A stretch of DNA of 64,000 bases from Micromonospora sp. NBC_01813 (GTDB lineage: Bacteria > Actinomycetota > Actinomycetes > Mycobacteriales > Micromonosporaceae), in the NCBI RefSeq assembly GCF_035917335.1, contig NZ_CP109067.1:188501-252500 (forward strand). The letters are read 5' to 3'. The notes under the pieces were generated by a model. It saw only the letters and a program-made list of their open reading frames with translations, was not told the DNA's origin and ran no database searches. Position 1 is the first letter of the stretch. Each line of letters begins with the position of its first letter. Below are positions 63,435-64,000 of this stretch, piece after piece. The position numbers and the translations under genes were made by a program.

Positions 63435-63911
63435 ATGAGTGACATCGTCGGATGCCTGGGGTGCGACCTGACCGCTGGGCGCAGACCGCTGCCAGGTGGA
63501 CGGATCCAGCAAACTCGGCACTGGGTGGTCGAGCACTGCGTCGGCCCCTTCGGCGTCGGCACGTTGATTGTCAAGCCGACGCGGCACGTGGTGCACCTCG
63601 CCGAGCTGACCGGCGAGGAGAGTGCGGAGATGGGGCCGCTGCTGCAGCTGACGGCGTCGGCGGTGACAGCGCTGACCAGCCCCGAGCAGGTCTACGTCTG
63701 CCTGTGGTCGCACGCCGGCGGCGTGCCGGGGCACATCCACTTCGTGGTGCAGCCGGTCCGCCGCGACGACTCGGCCGGGCATGACCAGTTCGGGCCGGCG
63801 CTGCAGGTGGCAATGCTGCGGACCGCAGACCTGCCCGACGCGGACGCGGTGGTGGCGTTCAGCGACCGGATGCGTGAGCACCTCGCCGGCACGATCGGAG
63901 TGGGTGAGTGA
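63435..63911 (+). CDS. HIT (histidine triad) family protein
   Basis: A 158-residue nucleotide hydrolase or transferase-like protein. The histidine motif is GVPGHIHFVVQPV near residue 97, an H-x-H-x-x form that lacks the third His of the canonical HxHxH. CLGCDLTAG at the N-terminus has a Cys pair, and VGTLIVKPTRHVVHLAELT is typical of HIT folds. ATG 63435 has GGAGGAG about 10 nt upstream. Confidence 0.85.
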   Translation: MSDIVGCLGCDLTAGRRPLPGGRIQQTRHWVVEHCVGPFGVGTLIVKPTRHVVHLAELTGEESAEMGPLLQLTASAVTALTSPEQVYVCLWSHAGGVPGHIHFVVQPVRRDDSAGHDQFGPALQVAMLRTADLPDADAVVAFSDRMREHLAGTIGVGE

Positions 63912-63913
63912 CC

Positions 63914-64000
63914 ATGGCGGCACGCACGCTGGTGTATCTGGTCCGGCATGGCGAGCAGAGCAGTGACGAGACCGGGCCCGACCCTGGCCTGTCGGAGCTG
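63914..64000 (+). CDS. Histidine phosphatase family protein, N-terminal part
   Basis: The first 29 residues, open to the window edge, contain LVYLVRHGEQSSDE with the RHG phospho-acceptor motif of the phosphoglycerate-mutase/phosphatase family. A GTG at 63908 overlapping the HIT stop is an alternative start. Probably co-transcribed with the HIT gene. Confidence 0.82.
   Translation, partial: MAARTLVYLVRHGEQSSDETGPDPGLSEL

Overview
The window is a GC-rich, densely coded stretch of actinobacterial chromosome, most likely from a Micromonosporaceae-type organism. The evidence is the strong G/C third-position bias, many GTG starts, many starts placed 6-8 nt after a TAnnnT box (leaderless genes), and actinobacteria-restricted families (DUF3145, DUF3052, DUF3040, acVLRF1, a PucR-type FasR, HelR). 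The genus is inferred from overall character, not from a marker gene. I found one tRNA and no rRNA, CRISPR array, transposase or integrase.

Layout. 0-5 kb: the N-terminus of an unknown protein, a STAS protein, a soluble Ser/Thr kinase and a secreted GH81 beta-1,3-glucanase with LacI-type operator palindromes upstream. 5-7 kb: a coiled-coil secreted peptidase-like protein behind a c-di-AMP (ydaO-type) riboswitch. 7-16 kb: a zinc-type CDF exporter, the RNA-polymerase-recycling helicase HelR, an enoyl-reductase-like protein, a hydrolase, a beta-carbonic anhydrase, small conserved proteins and a GH3 lipoprotein. 16-21.4 kb: the type II fatty acid synthase operon fabD-fabH-acpP-fabF with its PucR activator fasR. 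FabD carries an extra C-terminal lipoyl/biotinyl-like domain without the acceptor lysine.

21.5-35.5 kb: PAP2 phosphatase, CopC, a glutamyl-tRNA synthetase, pyruvate dehydrogenase E1 (aceE), YjbQ, a MarR/GbsR-controlled ABC exporter, a fused 2-oxoacid dehydrogenase E1 preceded by a tiny leaderless ORF, DUF3052, the peroxiredoxin AhpE and tRNA-Val(TAC). The order fab cluster-fasR-aceE-DUF3052-ahpE, and later Nif3-zinc ribbon-RNase H/phosphatase, matches the Rv2245-Rv2228c neighbourhood of Mycobacterium tuberculosis as I know it, so the backbone is conserved and the rest is inserted.

35.5-42.5 kb is the most accessory part. It starts right after tRNA-Val with an operon in which a GntR-UTRA repressor and an unusual XRE-UTRA fusion flank an EamA transporter. 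It continues with orphan small proteins, an aminoglycoside-phosphotransferase-like kinase and a PD-(D/E)XK-fold protein. 42.5-59.5 kb: a UbiA prenyltransferase; a translationally coupled membrane operon ending in the ribosome-rescue factor acVLRF1; a strongly asymmetric ABC exporter pair; a SNF2 helicase/SWIM protein pair; and a divergent module of prim-pol-like protein, XRE regulator and flavoprotein. 59.6-64 kb: the conserved Nif3/zinc-ribbon/RNase H operon, a long perfect inverted repeat, a TSUP transporter, a HIT protein and a partial histidine phosphatase.
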